Assembly: GCF_011046975.1 (NCBI RefSeq)
Contig: NZ_CP049253.1
Span: forward strand, 62,001 to 126,000
Length of the DNA: 64,000 nucleotides
Origin: Microbacterium amylolyticum
Lineage (GTDB): Bacteria > Actinomycetota > Actinomycetes > Actinomycetales > Microbacteriaceae
Direction of reading: 5' to 3'
Within the stretch, counting starts at the first letter, position 1. Each line of letters opens with the position of its first letter. Both the position numbers and the translations under genes were made by a program. Of the stretch, positions 43,685-54,985 are shown one piece after another. The notes beneath the pieces were generated by a model. The model saw only the letters and a program-made list of their open reading frames with translations, was not told the origin of the DNA and searched no databases.

Positions 43685-45486
43685 ATGCCCGCAGATCCCA
43701 CCACCGGGGCCGTTCCTCGGCCCCCCGCTCGCCACTCCAGCACGCCCGTCATCACGGGTGCCGAGGCCGTTGTTCGCTCGCTTGAGCTTCTCGGCGTCAA
43801 GGATGTGTTCGGCCTCCCCGGCGGCGCCATCCTGCCCGCGTATGACGCGCTGATGGGCGACAACTCGCTGAACCATATTCTCGTTCGTCACGAACAGGGT
43901 GCCGGTCACGCTGCAGAAGGCTACGCGTCCGCATCAGGCGAAGTCGGTGTCGCGATCGCGACATCGGGCCCTGGTGCAACGAATCTCGTCACGGCCATCG
44001 CCGACGCATACATGGACTCCGTGCCGTTCGTTGCGATCACGGGTCAGGTGTTCTCGACGCTGATGGGAACCGATGCGTTCCAGGAAGCGGACATCGTCGG
44101 AATCACGATGCCCGTGACGAAGCACTCGTTCCTTGTTCGCAAGGCTGAGGACATTCCTCAGGCCATTGCGCAGGCGTTTGAGATCGCGAAGACCGGCCGT
44201 CCCGGACCGGTGCTCGTTGACATCACCAAGGACGCGCAGCAGAACGAGGTGCCGTTTGTATGGCCGCCGAAGTTCGATCTGCCCGGCTACCGTCCGGTCA
44301 CGAAGGCGCACGGAAAGCAGATCCAGGCCGCAGCCAATTTGCTGGCCGAGGCCAAGCAGCCCGTGCTCTATGTCGGAGGCGGTGTCGTTCGTGGGCGGGC
44401 TTCGGAAGAGCTGAAGACTTTCGCAGAAGCGACGTCGACGCCCGTCGTGACGACGCTGATGGCCCGGGGCGCTTTCCCCGACTCTCATCAGCAGCACCTC
44501 GGAATGCCGGGAATGCACGGCGCAGTTCCTGCCGTTCTCGCTCTCCAAGAGGCTGATCTCATCATCGCTCTTGGCGCACGCTTTGACGACCGTGTCACCG
44601 GTAAGGCTGAGCTCTTCGCACCGAAGGCCAAGGTCGTTCACGTTGATATCGACCCGGCGGAAATCGGAAAGATCCGTGCGGCTGAGGTTCCGATCGTCGG
44701 TGATGTGAAAGAGGTGCTGGTCGACCTCGAGACGGCGTACCGCTCGTCGACGGCGGCTCACCGTCCTGACTTCGCCGAGTGGTGGCAGTACCTTAACGGG
44801 CTGCGGGATCAGTATCCGCTCGGATTCGCGCCGACAACAGACGGCCAGCTCGCTCCGCAGCAGGTCATCCAGCGCATCGGTGAGCTCACTGGCCCGGAGG
44901 GCGTGTACGCATCCGGCGTTGGACAGCACCAGATGTGGTCGGCGCAGTTCATCAAGTACGAGCGCCCCAACGCGTGGCTGAACTCCGGCGGCGCCGGAAC
45001 AATGGGCTATTCTGTGCCCGCTGCGATGGGGGCAAAGGTTGCACAGCCGGATCGCCACGTGTGGGCGATCGACGGCGATGGTTGCTTCCAGATGACCAAT
45101 CAGGAACTCGCCACCTGTGTTCTCAACAACATCCCCATCAAAGTGGCGATCATCAACAACTCCTCGCTCGGCATGGTGCGCCAGTGGCAGACGCTCTTCT
45201 ACGACGGCCGCTATTCGCACACCGACCTGAACACGGGCCACGATTCCAAGCGCGTTCCAGATTTCGTGAAGCTCGCAGAGGCGTACGGTTGCCTCGGTAT
45301 TCGCGTCGAGCGCGAAGACCAGATCGACGACGCGATTCGGCTGGCGCTGGAGACGAATGATCGTCCCGTTGTGATCGACTTCGTTGTTTCCAGCGATGCA
45401 ATGGTGTGGCCGATGGTTCCGCAGGGTGTGTCCAACAGCTACATCCAGTACGCGCGAGAACACGCACCGGCATTCGATGAGGAGGC

Positions 45487-45490
<4 letters not shown>
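43685..45490 (+). CDS. ilvB: Acetolactate synthase large subunit
   Basis: A 601-residue ThDP-dependent enzyme making acetolactate. ThDP Glu is in [14 protein letters not shown]; the ThDP-Mg binding motif is [16 protein letters not shown] ... [11 protein letters not shown] 43685 follows AGGGAAG; the longer open frame upstream belongs to the ilvD 3' region. ATGA overlap couples it to ilvN. Confidence 0.95.
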
Positions 45491-47072
<1,582 letters not shown>

Positions 47073-47081
47073 TCTTCGCGT

Positions 47082-47123
47082 AAACACAACGGGCCGCACC
47101 TTTTGGTGCGGCCCGTTGTGTTT
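47082..47123. terminator. Strong terminator after ilvC
   Basis: Nineteen-base perfect stem beginning AAACACAACGGGCCGCACC with a TTTT loop, ending in GTGTTT. It serves ilvC and the convergent DoxX gene. Confidence 0.85.
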
Positions 47124-47514
47124 ATGACCGGCGAGAGCGTCCCGTCGCAAACAGAGCCCACGCGATGAGCGCGGGCTGGAAGAACAGCCGTCCGAATCGC
47201 TTCGCGTCGGTGTCGAGCCCGAACCCGTCGCGCTGGTGGATCCACTGCGAAAGATTGCCGGGGAAGATGGCGACGAAGAAGATCGCGGCGATCCAACCGA
47301 CCGATCGACGGCACTTTTTCGGCGCAAAGAGCAGGGCTTTACCTAAGCCGATCTCGGCGACTCCCGATGCGACAACGGTTGTGTCGGGGTGGAGCGGAAC
47401 GAAATCCGGAACCTGCGCTCGAAACTCTTCTCGCTTGGTGGTGAGGTGGGAGAGGCCGGCGATGGTCAGAGCAGAGCCCAGGAGGATGCGGGCGATGGTG
47501 CGAGGCTTCGACAT
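47122..47514 (-). CDS. DoxX-family membrane protein
   Basis: A 130-residue protein with four predicted helices and the DoxX-like pattern (ARILLGSALTIAGLSHL ... GVAEIGLGKALL ... NLSQWIHQRDGFGL). Function of most members is unknown; some relate to oxidative stress. Confidence 0.75.
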   Translation of the reverse strand: MSKPRTIARILLGSALTIAGLSHLTTKREEFRAQVPDFVPLHPDTTVVASGVAEIGLGKALLFAPKKCRRSVGWIAAIFFVAIFPGNLSQWIHQRDGFGLDTDAKRFGRLFFQPALIAWALFATGRSRRS

Positions 47515-47578
47515 GCCATGAGCGTAATCGCCCGCGACGCCCTGAGGGGCGCCGCGGGCGAAGAATGTGGAGCCGGGG

Positions 47579-48946
47579 TTAGCCGACGAAGCCCACGATG
47601 ACGTTGTACGTGGCGTCCAGGCCCGAGATATCGACGTCGGAGGAGAGCAGGCCGATCTCCAGATCGAGCGTTCCCTCCGTCAGCACATCGCTCGCATAGT
47701 CACCGGCGGTGAGAACCAGGTCATCGCCATCCCAGAGGTTCACGATGAGCAAGACGTCGTCGACATATGCGTCACCCACCCGTGACACGGAAACATTGGC
47801 CACGGCGACGCCGTCGGACTCGCCGATCGTTGCTTCATCGATGACGATCAGGTCGTCGATTCCTGTGACACCGTCCGGGAGTGCCGATGCCGACGACGTG
47901 TCGGGCAGCGTGACCTCGATCTCGTTGACCTCGATGCCGTCCGGGATCAGGGTGAATGTCCCGCTGACGAGGTTCTCTCCCGGAAACAGCGCCTGGTAAG
48001 ACCAGTCGTAGTCGACGTAGTTTCCGTCTGCGTCGTACCCTTCGATATCGATCGATGCGGAGTTCCAGAACACGTCGGTGTTCGGGTTAGTAATCCACAC
48101 GGCGTAGTCATAAACCATTGAGCCATCTTCGATCTCCCACGCCTCGGAGATCGAGGTACTGGTGATGATCAGAGGCTCCGCTTCGAAAGCCGATGTCTCT
48201 TCTGGCTGTTCGACCGGTTCCTGAGGTTCGGAGGATCCGCCCACCCCGAGATCATCGAGGCCCCGCTGCATTTCTTCGCACTCTTCCTCAGTGAGTTCGG
48301 CGCACAGAATGTCTTCGACGAATCCGGGGCTTTCATCCACGAGCTGCCCGATCAAGAGGAACCCACTGATCAAAAGGACAATTCCCGACACGATGGCCGC
48401 GATGGGCGCGAGGATGAGGGCCGTGATGCTCATCCCCTTGGATTGTTTCTTGACGAGAGCAATGATGGCGAAGACGATCGCGGAGATTCCGACGACCGTT
48501 CCGAGGAAGATTGCCGGCCACCAGAACGACAAGATGCCGAAGATCATCGCTGCGATCGCGAGAAGGAGAGCCGTGAGGGCCAGGCCCTTTCCGCGAGGAG
48601 TGTCCGGCGTTGCGGCGGGATATCCGGGCGCGGGCGGGACGGGGTATCCCGGCGCAGGAGGTGCGGCGTATCCGCCCGGCTGCTGCGGGTAGCTCTGGTC
48701 GGGAGCCGCGTATGACGAAGCGGCCTGTTCGGGCGTGGCGTACGAGGGCGGCGCGGCGTCCGTCTGCTCGGGTGCCACATAGGGCGGAACGGGAGGTGCC
48801 GGTGGCGCGGGCTGATGTGTTGGCGCCGTCTCCGCTTCGCCGGAGAGCGGCTCACCGGGCTGTGTCGGCGTCGCGTCGGAGTTCTCCGGCTGCAGCGGCG
48901 GAGTCTCGTCCGGTGACTGAGGTTCGTTGGTGTTGTTATCGCTCAT
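47579..48946 (-). CDS. DUF4190-type membrane protein with Pro-rich N-terminus and Ig-like tail
   Basis: A 455-residue protein. Residues 1-120 are Pro/Ala/Tyr-rich and low complexity (repeats of APPAPGYP). Residues 125-220 hold three membrane segments in a DUF4190-like arrangement (GLALTALLLAIAAMIFGILSF). The rest is an acidic extracytoplasmic beta-rich domain. Such proteins are common in actinobacteria and are probably envelope-associated. Function unknown. Confidence 0.72.
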   Translation of the reverse strand: MSDNNTNEPQSPDETPPLQPENSDATPTQPGEPLSGEAETAPTHQPAPPAPPVPPYVAPEQTDAAPPSYATPEQAASSYAAPDQSYPQQPGGYAAPPAPGYPVPPAPGYPAATPDTPRGKGLALTALLLAIAAMIFGILSFWWPAIFLGTVVGISAIVFAIIALVKKQSKGMSITALILAPIAAIVSGIVLLISGFLLIGQLVDESPGFVEDILCAELTEEECEEMQRGLDDLGVGGSSEPQEPVEQPEETSAFEAEPLIITSTSISEAWEIEDGSMVYDYAVWITNPNTDVFWNSASIDIEGYDADGNYVDYDWSYQALFPGENLVSGTFTLIPDGIEVNEIEVTLPDTSSASALPDGVTGIDDLIVIDEATIGESDGVAVANVSVSRVGDAYVDDVLLIVNLWDGDDLVLTAGDYASDVLTEGTLDLEIGLLSSDVDISGLDATYNVIVGFVG

Positions 48947-49096
48947 GAAATTTCCCTCTCCCTATGGTTCCCTTCAAAGGTACCGGGGGGAGGGGGCGCG
49001 AACGGGGAGACGGGGCGCCGTTCTCCGGCGCGCCGCAGATGTCGGAGCCTCCGTTGCCGTGTGGAGAAGCGGGAGTTTCAGGCATAGGGTCGACGT

Positions 49097-49666
49097 ATGC
49101 CGCCTGCTCTTGCAACTGACGCCGCCCGTATCGTGCGGGAATGGGTGCCGGCGGATGCCAGCGATCGTGAGATGCACGCGTCGTTTACGCGTCGCTTTCT
49201 TCAGGCGGAGCCGCCGCTGTACCGCGGTGACGGCGCTGACCATGCGACGGCGTCCTGCATCGTGTTCGATGCAACGCTCACGAAGACCCTTCTGGTCTTT
49301 CATGGCAAGGGGCAGTTCTGGGTGCAACCGGGTGGGCATATCGAGGGCGAAGACGAAACGATTCTGGCGGCCGCCCTGCGTGAGCTGCGAGAGGAGACGG
49401 GGCTGGTTCTCGGCGAGGACGCCTTTGTGGCGCACGACCTCGATCACCACGCGCTGAGCGCGAGTTTTGGACGGTGCGCTTCACACCTGGATTTCGGCGT
49501 CGCGGTGATCGCGGATCCGGGCGCCAGGCTTGTTGTCAGCGATGAGTCCGATGCCGTGCGTTGGTTCGACATTGATGCGCTTCCGGAGCAGATTCCCGGC
49601 AACGCGGAACGCCGTTATCTCTCGTTGCGCAGCCGCGCCAAGGCGGCGTTGTCCTCAGTGACGTAA
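49097..49666 (+). CDS. NUDIX hydrolase
   Basis: A 189-residue pyrophosphohydrolase. The Nudix box is complete: GGHIEGEDETILAAALRELREETGL, i.e. the GX5EX7REUXEEXGU pattern, at about residues 78-100. The nucleotide substrate cannot be inferred. It converges with the MarR gene with a 12-base overlap. Confidence 0.85.
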   Translation: MPPALATDAARIVREWVPADASDREMHASFTRRFLQAEPPLYRGDGADHATASCIVFDATLTKTLLVFHGKGQFWVQPGGHIEGEDETILAAALRELREETGLVLGEDAFVAHDLDHHALSASFGRCASHLDFGVAVIADPGARLVVSDESDAVRWFDIDALPEQIPGNAERRYLSLRSRAKAALSSVT

Positions 49667-50257
49667 ATCTTCAGCGGTGTCGTCCGGGAGAGAACCCTCA
49701 TCCGAGACCAGGCCGTCCTCCGTTGTCGCGGTGAGAGCGTTGAAGAAAGCGACGATCGCGGCGCGCTCTGCCGGGGAGAGGGCGGCGACGACATCAAAGC
49801 GTCGCGCATGTGATCGTCCGACGCTCGCTCGCGCCGCGTTTCTCGTCTCGTCCGTGATTTCGATCGTCAGACGGCGTCGATCGTGCGGATGGGGTTGGCG
49901 CACGATGTGCCCGGCTTTGGCCAGCCGATCGAGCATCTTCGTGGTTGACGCGGTTGATATTCGCAGGTGTGCCGCGAGTGCGCTCGGTGTGACGTCGACG
50001 CGCTGGCTCCGCGAGGTGATGAGGAAACGGAGCGCGCGCATGTCCGTGTCGCCGAGCTTCATGTAGCGACGAGACGCTTCACTCATCGCCTGCTCTGCCT
50101 CCCGCCAGCGATGCATCGCTTCAAGAACTTCCACGGACTGGCTGATATCAGCGTCTGAGAGGTGGGAGCGTTGGACAAGCGTTTCGTCCGGATCGAGCAC
50201 GCGCGGATCCAACATCGTCAGTGGCGATGTGAACTGTGGGGGGATCTTGGGGCTCAT
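49655..50257 (-). CDS. MarR-family regulator, likely of the carotenoid operon
   Basis: A 200-residue MarR protein. Winged helix: LAAHLRISTASTTKMLDRLAKAGHI with wing RQPHPHDRRRLTIEIT. It is divergent from idi with 80 bases between, and an inverted repeat overlaps the predicted promoter there. In corynebacteria a MarR protein (CrtR) represses the carotenoid operon from the same position; the parallel is inference. Confidence 0.85.
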   Translation of the reverse strand: MSPKIPPQFTSPLTMLDPRVLDPDETLVQRSHLSDADISQSVEVLEAMHRWREAEQAMSEASRRYMKLGDTDMRALRFLITSRSQRVDVTPSALAAHLRISTASTTKMLDRLAKAGHIVRQPHPHDRRRLTIEITDETRNAARASVGRSHARRFDVVAALSPAERAAIVAFFNALTATTEDGLVSDEGSLPDDTAEDLRH

Positions 50258-50291
50258 CAGGATTGACCCTACGCTCGTTGGTCTTTCGCTT

Positions 50292-50314
50292 GGCTAGTGA
50301 CTAGTATAGCTAGC
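50292..50314. promoter_or_regulatory. Promoter/operator of the carotenoid operon
   Basis: GGCTAG ... GCTAGC with an internal CTAGTGACTAG palindrome overlaps a promoter-like pair TTGGTC (50278) and TAGTAT (50302) spaced 18 bp. It fits MarR repression. Confidence 0.55.
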
Positions 50315-50337
50315 GATTATCACAGGGAGAGCTCACC

Positions 50338-50910
50338 ATGACCGCAACCCGCGAACGGGTCGTTCTGCTCGACGATCAGGGCGCCGCCCTTGGCGTTGCA
50401 GACAAACGCGACGTGCACACCACGTCGACGCCACTTCACCTGGCTTTCTCGTGTCATCTGCTCGATGACGATGGCCGTGTCTTGATCACCCGCCGCGCCA
50501 TGACGAAGCGCACCTGGCCTGGCACATGGACAAATTCCTTCTGTGGCCACCCCGAGCCATTCGAGGCCGTCCCTGATGCGGTTGAGCGTCGTGCGCAGCA
50601 GGAGCTCGGCACGTTCGTCGATGCGATCACGCTGGCACTGCCGGACTTCCGATACCGTGCTGTGGACGCAAGTGGAATCGTTGAGAACGAGATTTGTCCT
50701 GTGTATCTTGCTCGGCACGCGGGTGACATCGTGCCCTCTGCGGATGAGGTGATGGAAACGCGCTGGGTCAAGCCGGAAGATCTTGCCGCGGCACTGACCG
50801 CCGCGCCCTGGGCTTTCAGCCCGTGGCTCGTGCTCCAGGCGCAGGACCTCTCCGGGGCGGATGGCGTCATTCGGGCGAGCGCGTGGCAGCGCGAGAGGAC
50901 AGCGACATGA
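50338..50910 (+). CDS. idi: Isopentenyl-diphosphate delta-isomerase, type I
   Basis: A 190-residue Nudix-fold isomerase. Catalytic Cys is in TNSFCGHPEP, and the Glu in NEICPVY. RRAMTKRTWPGTW is also typical. It interconverts IPP and DMAPP to supply CrtE. First gene of the carotenoid operon; SD GGGAGAG. Confidence 0.93.
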   Translation: MTATRERVVLLDDQGAALGVADKRDVHTTSTPLHLAFSCHLLDDDGRVLITRRAMTKRTWPGTWTNSFCGHPEPFEAVPDAVERRAQQELGTFVDAITLALPDFRYRAVDASGIVENEICPVYLARHAGDIVPSADEVMETRWVKPEDLAAALTAAPWAFSPWLVLQAQDLSGADGVIRASAWQRERTAT

Positions 50911-51950
50911 CTCTCGTGCTCGAAACTGTCGGCGTGGAGGCCGCCCTCGACCGGTTCTTCGAAGAGCGCCTCGCGCGTGCGCGCCAGTTTGGCGAATCCC
51001 ACGAGGTTCTGTGGCAACGGATCAGCGCAGCGTGCCGGGGCGGCAAGCTGGTGCGTCCACGCCTGGTTCTCCTTGCCCACACCCATTTCGGCGGCCACGA
51101 TCCCGCGGCAGTTGACGTCGCAGCTGCTTTTGAGCTCCTTCACACTGCGCTCCTTGTGCACGACGATCTCCTTGACGGCGACCTTCGCCGGCGCGGTGCG
51201 CCCAACCTTGCGGGGGAGTACGTCGCGGACGCACTGGCGACAGGCGTCGGCACTGACCGAGCCGCCGAATGGAGCCGGGGTTCGGCGCTCCTGGCAGGTG
51301 ACCTTCTGCTCAGCGCCGTCCACGCGTTGATTGCCCGTACGGCGACTCCGGCGACACCGGCACTTCACGACATTGTCGATGAAGCGCTCGAGATGACGGC
51401 CGCCGGGGAACACGCCGACGTGGGGTTTGCCGTTGGCACCCTCAGCGTGACGCCTGAGGGGATTCGACAGATGATGGCGCACAAGACGGCGGCGTACTCC
51501 TTTTGTGCACCGCTGCGCGCCGGCGCTCTCCTTGCCGGCGTCGACGACGAGTCGGCTGTCACAACGCTGACGAACATCGGCACGCAGCTCGGCGTGATGT
51601 ATCAACTCCGCGACGACGTTCTCGGTGCCTTCGGTGATGAAGCCAAAACCGGAAAGTCGACGCTCGGAGATCTCCGCGAGGGCAAAGCAACTCTGCTGAT
51701 CGCTCTCGCGAAGCAGCACCCGGGCTGGGCGGGAGTGGAACATCTCTTCGGCAGCGCTGATCTCGATGAGAGCGGCGCCCAGCTAATTCGGGCGGTCATC
51801 GTGGAATCTGGAGCTCTCGACGCGGTGGAAGAAGAGATCAATGAGCGGCGGGCACAGGTGGGCACCGTGATCGCGGATTCCGGTTTCACCAGCGACTTTC
51901 AGTCCGAGCTTGAGACGTTCGCGGATGCTTGTGTGGAGCGCGGCGCATGA
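50907..51950 (+). CDS. crtE: Geranylgeranyl-diphosphate synthase
   Basis: A 347-residue trans-prenyltransferase. First Asp-rich motif VHDDLLDGDLRRR, second YQLRDDVLGAFGD. ATG 50907 overlaps the idi stop. It makes GGPP for phytoene; a longer prenyl product is possible but context favours C20. Confidence 0.92.
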   Translation: MTLVLETVGVEAALDRFFEERLARARQFGESHEVLWQRISAACRGGKLVRPRLVLLAHTHFGGHDPAAVDVAAAFELLHTALLVHDDLLDGDLRRRGAPNLAGEYVADALATGVGTDRAAEWSRGSALLAGDLLLSAVHALIARTATPATPALHDIVDEALEMTAAGEHADVGFAVGTLSVTPEGIRQMMAHKTAAYSFCAPLRAGALLAGVDDESAVTTLTNIGTQLGVMYQLRDDVLGAFGDEAKTGKSTLGDLREGKATLLIALAKQHPGWAGVEHLFGSADLDESGAQLIRAVIVESGALDAVEEEINERRAQVGTVIADSGFTSDFQSELETFADACVERGA

Positions 51951-52819
51951 CCCGGATCGACGGCCTCGCCCTCTACACGCGAACGGCACGAGAGGCATCC
52001 GATCGCGTGATCGGCTCGTACTCCACCTCGTTTCGGCTCGCCAGCAAACTCCTGGCTCCGGACGTCCGCATGCACATCGCGGTGATCTATGCGCTCGTGC
52101 GCGTCGCTGACGAGTTGGTCGACGGAACCGGCGCCGAAGCCGGTCTCAGCGACGAAGAGACGCGCGAACTGCTTGACAGCCTTGAAGAAGAAACGCTGGC
52201 GGCTGTCGCTCGCGGTTACAGCACCGACCTCGTTGTGCACGCGTTCGCCCGAACAGCCAGAGAAGTTGGTATCACGGAGAAGCTCATCCGTCCGTTCTTC
52301 GCCTCGATGCGCACCGATATCGACGGGGATGGCGAATTCGATGAGCCGTCGTACCGCCGCTACATTCACGGATCCGCTGAGGTCGTTGGTCTGATGTGCC
52401 TGCGTGCCTTTCTGCAGGAAGACCGAACCGTTCCCCTGGATGAGGATCTCGAAGAGGGCGCGCGGCGCCTCGGCGCCGCCTTCCAGAAAGTGAACTTCTT
52501 GCGAGATATCGCGGATGATGCGACGCGCCTGGGACGGTGCTATTTGCCCGGTGTCGACTTGGCACGGTTCACGGAGGCCGACAAACATGCGGTAGCCGAT
52601 GACATCGACGCCGACCTGACGATCGCTCGAGCGGCGATCGTTCGACTCCCGCCGCGTGCGCGGCGTGCCACGCTGGCTGCTGCCGGGCTGTTCGCGCGGT
52701 TGAACCATCAGATTCGATCAACTCCTGCCGACGAGCTTCTCGTATGCCGCGTTTCGGTGCCGTCCGCGCAAAAGGCACGTGTCCTCGCTCGAGCCGCACT
52801 CGGACGGAGCACACTGTGA
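51947..52819 (+). CDS. crtB: Phytoene synthase
   Basis: A 290-residue squalene/phytoene-synthase-fold enzyme. YALVRVADELVDG carries the first Asp-rich motif, and QKVNFLRDIADDATRLGRCYLP the second. It joins two GGPP. ATGA overlap with crtE. Confidence 0.93.
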   Translation: MTRIDGLALYTRTAREASDRVIGSYSTSFRLASKLLAPDVRMHIAVIYALVRVADELVDGTGAEAGLSDEETRELLDSLEEETLAAVARGYSTDLVVHAFARTAREVGITEKLIRPFFASMRTDIDGDGEFDEPSYRRYIHGSAEVVGLMCLRAFLQEDRTVPLDEDLEEGARRLGAAFQKVNFLRDIADDATRLGRCYLPGVDLARFTEADKHAVADDIDADLTIARAAIVRLPPRARRATLAAAGLFARLNHQIRSTPADELLVCRVSVPSAQKARVLARAALGRSTL

Positions 52820-54363
52820 GTCCTGGCCAGCGGGTTGTTGTCATTGGCGGCGGGATCTCCGGTCTCGCAACGGCTGCCCTCCTCGCAAAGGATGGGCACG
52901 ATGTCACTCTCGTTGAGGCGCGTGAGCAGCTCGGCGGTCGCGCGGGGACCTGGCAACACGAGGGGTTCACGTTCGATACGGGCCCCTCGTGGTACCTGAT
53001 GCCGGAAGTGTTCGATCACTTCTTCCGCATGCTCGGCACGACAAGCGAGAAGGAACTCGAACTCGTTCCCCTCGATCCTGCCTACCGCGTGTTCTTTGAG
53101 GGGACGGACGACGCGTTCGATCTGCCAGCCACCGGAGCCCGAGATGCGCTCGTTGCGCTCGATCCCGACAACGCGAAGGGAATCGACGCCTATCTCGCGT
53201 CAGCCGAAACGACGTACAAGCTCGCGACCGAGTACTTTCTGTACACCACTTTCCGGTCGTTCGCCCCGCTGTTGGCGGCCGATGTCGTCAAGGGGCTTCC
53301 GCGTCTGACTCGCTTGCTGACCGAGCCGCTAGACAGGTTCATTCAGCGGCACACCGATGATGATCGCCTGCGCCAGGTTCTCGGCTATCCCGCGGTTTTT
53401 CTCGGAACCTCCCCGCAGGCGGCGCCGAGTATGTATCACCTCATGAGCCATATGGACGTTGGTCAGGGGGTGTTCTACCCGCGCGGTGGATTCGGCGAGG
53501 TGATCTCGGCCATCGTTCGCCTCGCTGAACGCCAGGGCGTGTGGATCCGGACGTCGACACCCGCTCGTCGCATTGTTGTCGAGGGGCGAAAAACGGTGGG
53601 CGTCGAGGTGTCGACGCCGTCGGGGGAGAGCGAGTTTCTCCCCGCCGATGTCGTTGTCTCCACGGCTGACCTGCGCGTGACGGAGCGCGAACTGCTGGAG
53701 CCGGAGCAGCGCGACCGCAACGACGCGTGGTGGGATAAGCGCGACCCGGGGCCGGGCGCCGTTTTGGCGATGTTGGGGGTGCGCGGTGAGTTGCCGGAGC
53801 TCGCGCACCACTCGTTGTTCTTCACGAAGCAGTGGGAAGAAGGTTTCGACGCCATCTACGGCGACCATCCCCACATTCCCGACCCGGCATCGCTGTATGT
53901 GTGCCGCCCGAGCGCGACCGACAGCGTTGCACCTCCGGGCCACGAGAATCTCTTCGTCCTTGTTCCTGTTCCCGCCGACACCGAGATCGGATCGGGTGGA
54001 ATGGACGGTGCAGGATCGACGGCGGTCGAAGCCGCCGTGGATCGCGCGATCGACCAGATTTCCTCGTGGGCAGGAATCGCGGATCTCCGAGAGCGCATTG
54101 TCGTGAGGCGATCCGTTGGTCCGGCAGACTTTTCTCGTGAATTCGGTGCATGGCGAGGCGGTGCTCTTGGCCCCGCGCACACCCTTCGCCAGAGCGCGAT
54201 GCTTCGCGGGCGCAACACCTCTTCGCGGGTGGATGGCCTCCTCTACGCCGGTGCGACCACCATTCCGGGGATCGGTTTGCCGATGTGCCTGATCAGCGCG
54301 GAGCTGGTCGTGAAGCAGATGCGAGACGATCGCAGCGCTGGCCCGCTCGAGGAGCCGCAATGA
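52816..54363 (+). CDS. crtI: Phytoene desaturase
   Basis: A 515-residue FAD-dependent desaturase. N-terminal Rossmann VVVIGGGISGLATAALLAKDGHDV, and the C-terminal LLYAGATTIPGIGLPMCLISAELV CrtI signature. Converts phytoene to lycopene. GTG start overlaps crtB stop. Confidence 0.93.
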   Translation: MSPGQRVVVIGGGISGLATAALLAKDGHDVTLVEAREQLGGRAGTWQHEGFTFDTGPSWYLMPEVFDHFFRMLGTTSEKELELVPLDPAYRVFFEGTDDAFDLPATGARDALVALDPDNAKGIDAYLASAETTYKLATEYFLYTTFRSFAPLLAADVVKGLPRLTRLLTEPLDRFIQRHTDDDRLRQVLGYPAVFLGTSPQAAPSMYHLMSHMDVGQGVFYPRGGFGEVISAIVRLAERQGVWIRTSTPARRIVVEGRKTVGVEVSTPSGESEFLPADVVVSTADLRVTERELLEPEQRDRNDAWWDKRDPGPGAVLAMLGVRGELPELAHHSLFFTKQWEEGFDAIYGDHPHIPDPASLYVCRPSATDSVAPPGHENLFVLVPVPADTEIGSGGMDGAGSTAVEAAVDRAIDQISSWAGIADLRERIVVRRSVGPADFSREFGAWRGGALGPAHTLRQSAMLRGRNTSSRVDGLLYAGATTIPGIGLPMCLISAELVVKQMRDDRSAGPLEEPQ

Positions 54364-54689
54364 GTGTGCTCTATCTCGCAACGCTGCTCATCTGCGCGGC
54401 GTGCGTTGTGGCCGTCGACCTTCGGTTTCGCTTGTTCCTCGGGAAGTCACCCCGCGCCGCTCTTGCCGTGCTGGTGATCGGTGCGGCCTTCTTTATCGCC
54501 TGGGATCTGGTCGGAATCGCCACAGGAATTTTTGCGCGGGGTGAGACGCCGTACATGACGGGCCTTCTTCTTGCTCCGGAGCTTCCGGTGGAAGAGCTGG
54601 TGTTCCTGCTGTTCTTTTGTGAGGTGACGATGGTGACGTTCTGCGGGGCGGAACGCATCGTCGCTGAACGTCGGAGGAAGCGCTCATGA
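54360..54689 (+). CDS. crtYe: C50 carotenoid cyclase subunit (lycopene cyclase domain)
   Basis: A 109-residue membrane protein, three helices, with the cyclase signature PELPVEELVFLLFFCEVTM. It pairs with the next gene as a heterodimeric epsilon/beta/gamma-type cyclase. ATGA overlap with crtI. Confidence 0.88.
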   Translation: MSVLYLATLLICAACVVAVDLRFRLFLGKSPRAALAVLVIGAAFFIAWDLVGIATGIFARGETPYMTGLLLAPELPVEELVFLLFFCEVTMVTFCGAERIVAERRRKRS

Positions 54690-54985
54690 CCTACGCGCTC
54701 GTTTCCGCGGTATTCGTCGGGGTCGCCGCCATCGCCGCGTTTTTCTTGGCGCGACGCGGAGATCGTCTGCTCCGGGGAGCCGCGCTGACGCTTCTCGTGC
54801 TGTTGGCGTTGACGATCGTGTTCGACAACCTGATGATCGCTGCGGGACTCTTCGTCTACGCAGATCCTCATCTCACCGGGATCAAAATCGGGCTCGTGCC
54901 GATCGAAGATCTCGCCTACCCGCTGGCGGCTGCCATTCTTCTTCCTGCGCTGTGGTCTCGTCTCCGGAGCCGGGATGATTCGTGA
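54686..54985 (+). CDS. crtYf: C50 carotenoid cyclase subunit
   Basis: A 99-residue membrane protein, three helices, ending GLVPIEDLAYPLAAAILLPAL, the second half of the split cyclase. ATGA overlap with crtYe. Confidence 0.88.
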   Translation: MTYALVSAVFVGVAAIAAFFLARRGDRLLRGAALTLLVLLALTIVFDNLMIAAGLFVYADPHLTGIKIGLVPIEDLAYPLAAAILLPALWSRLRSRDDS

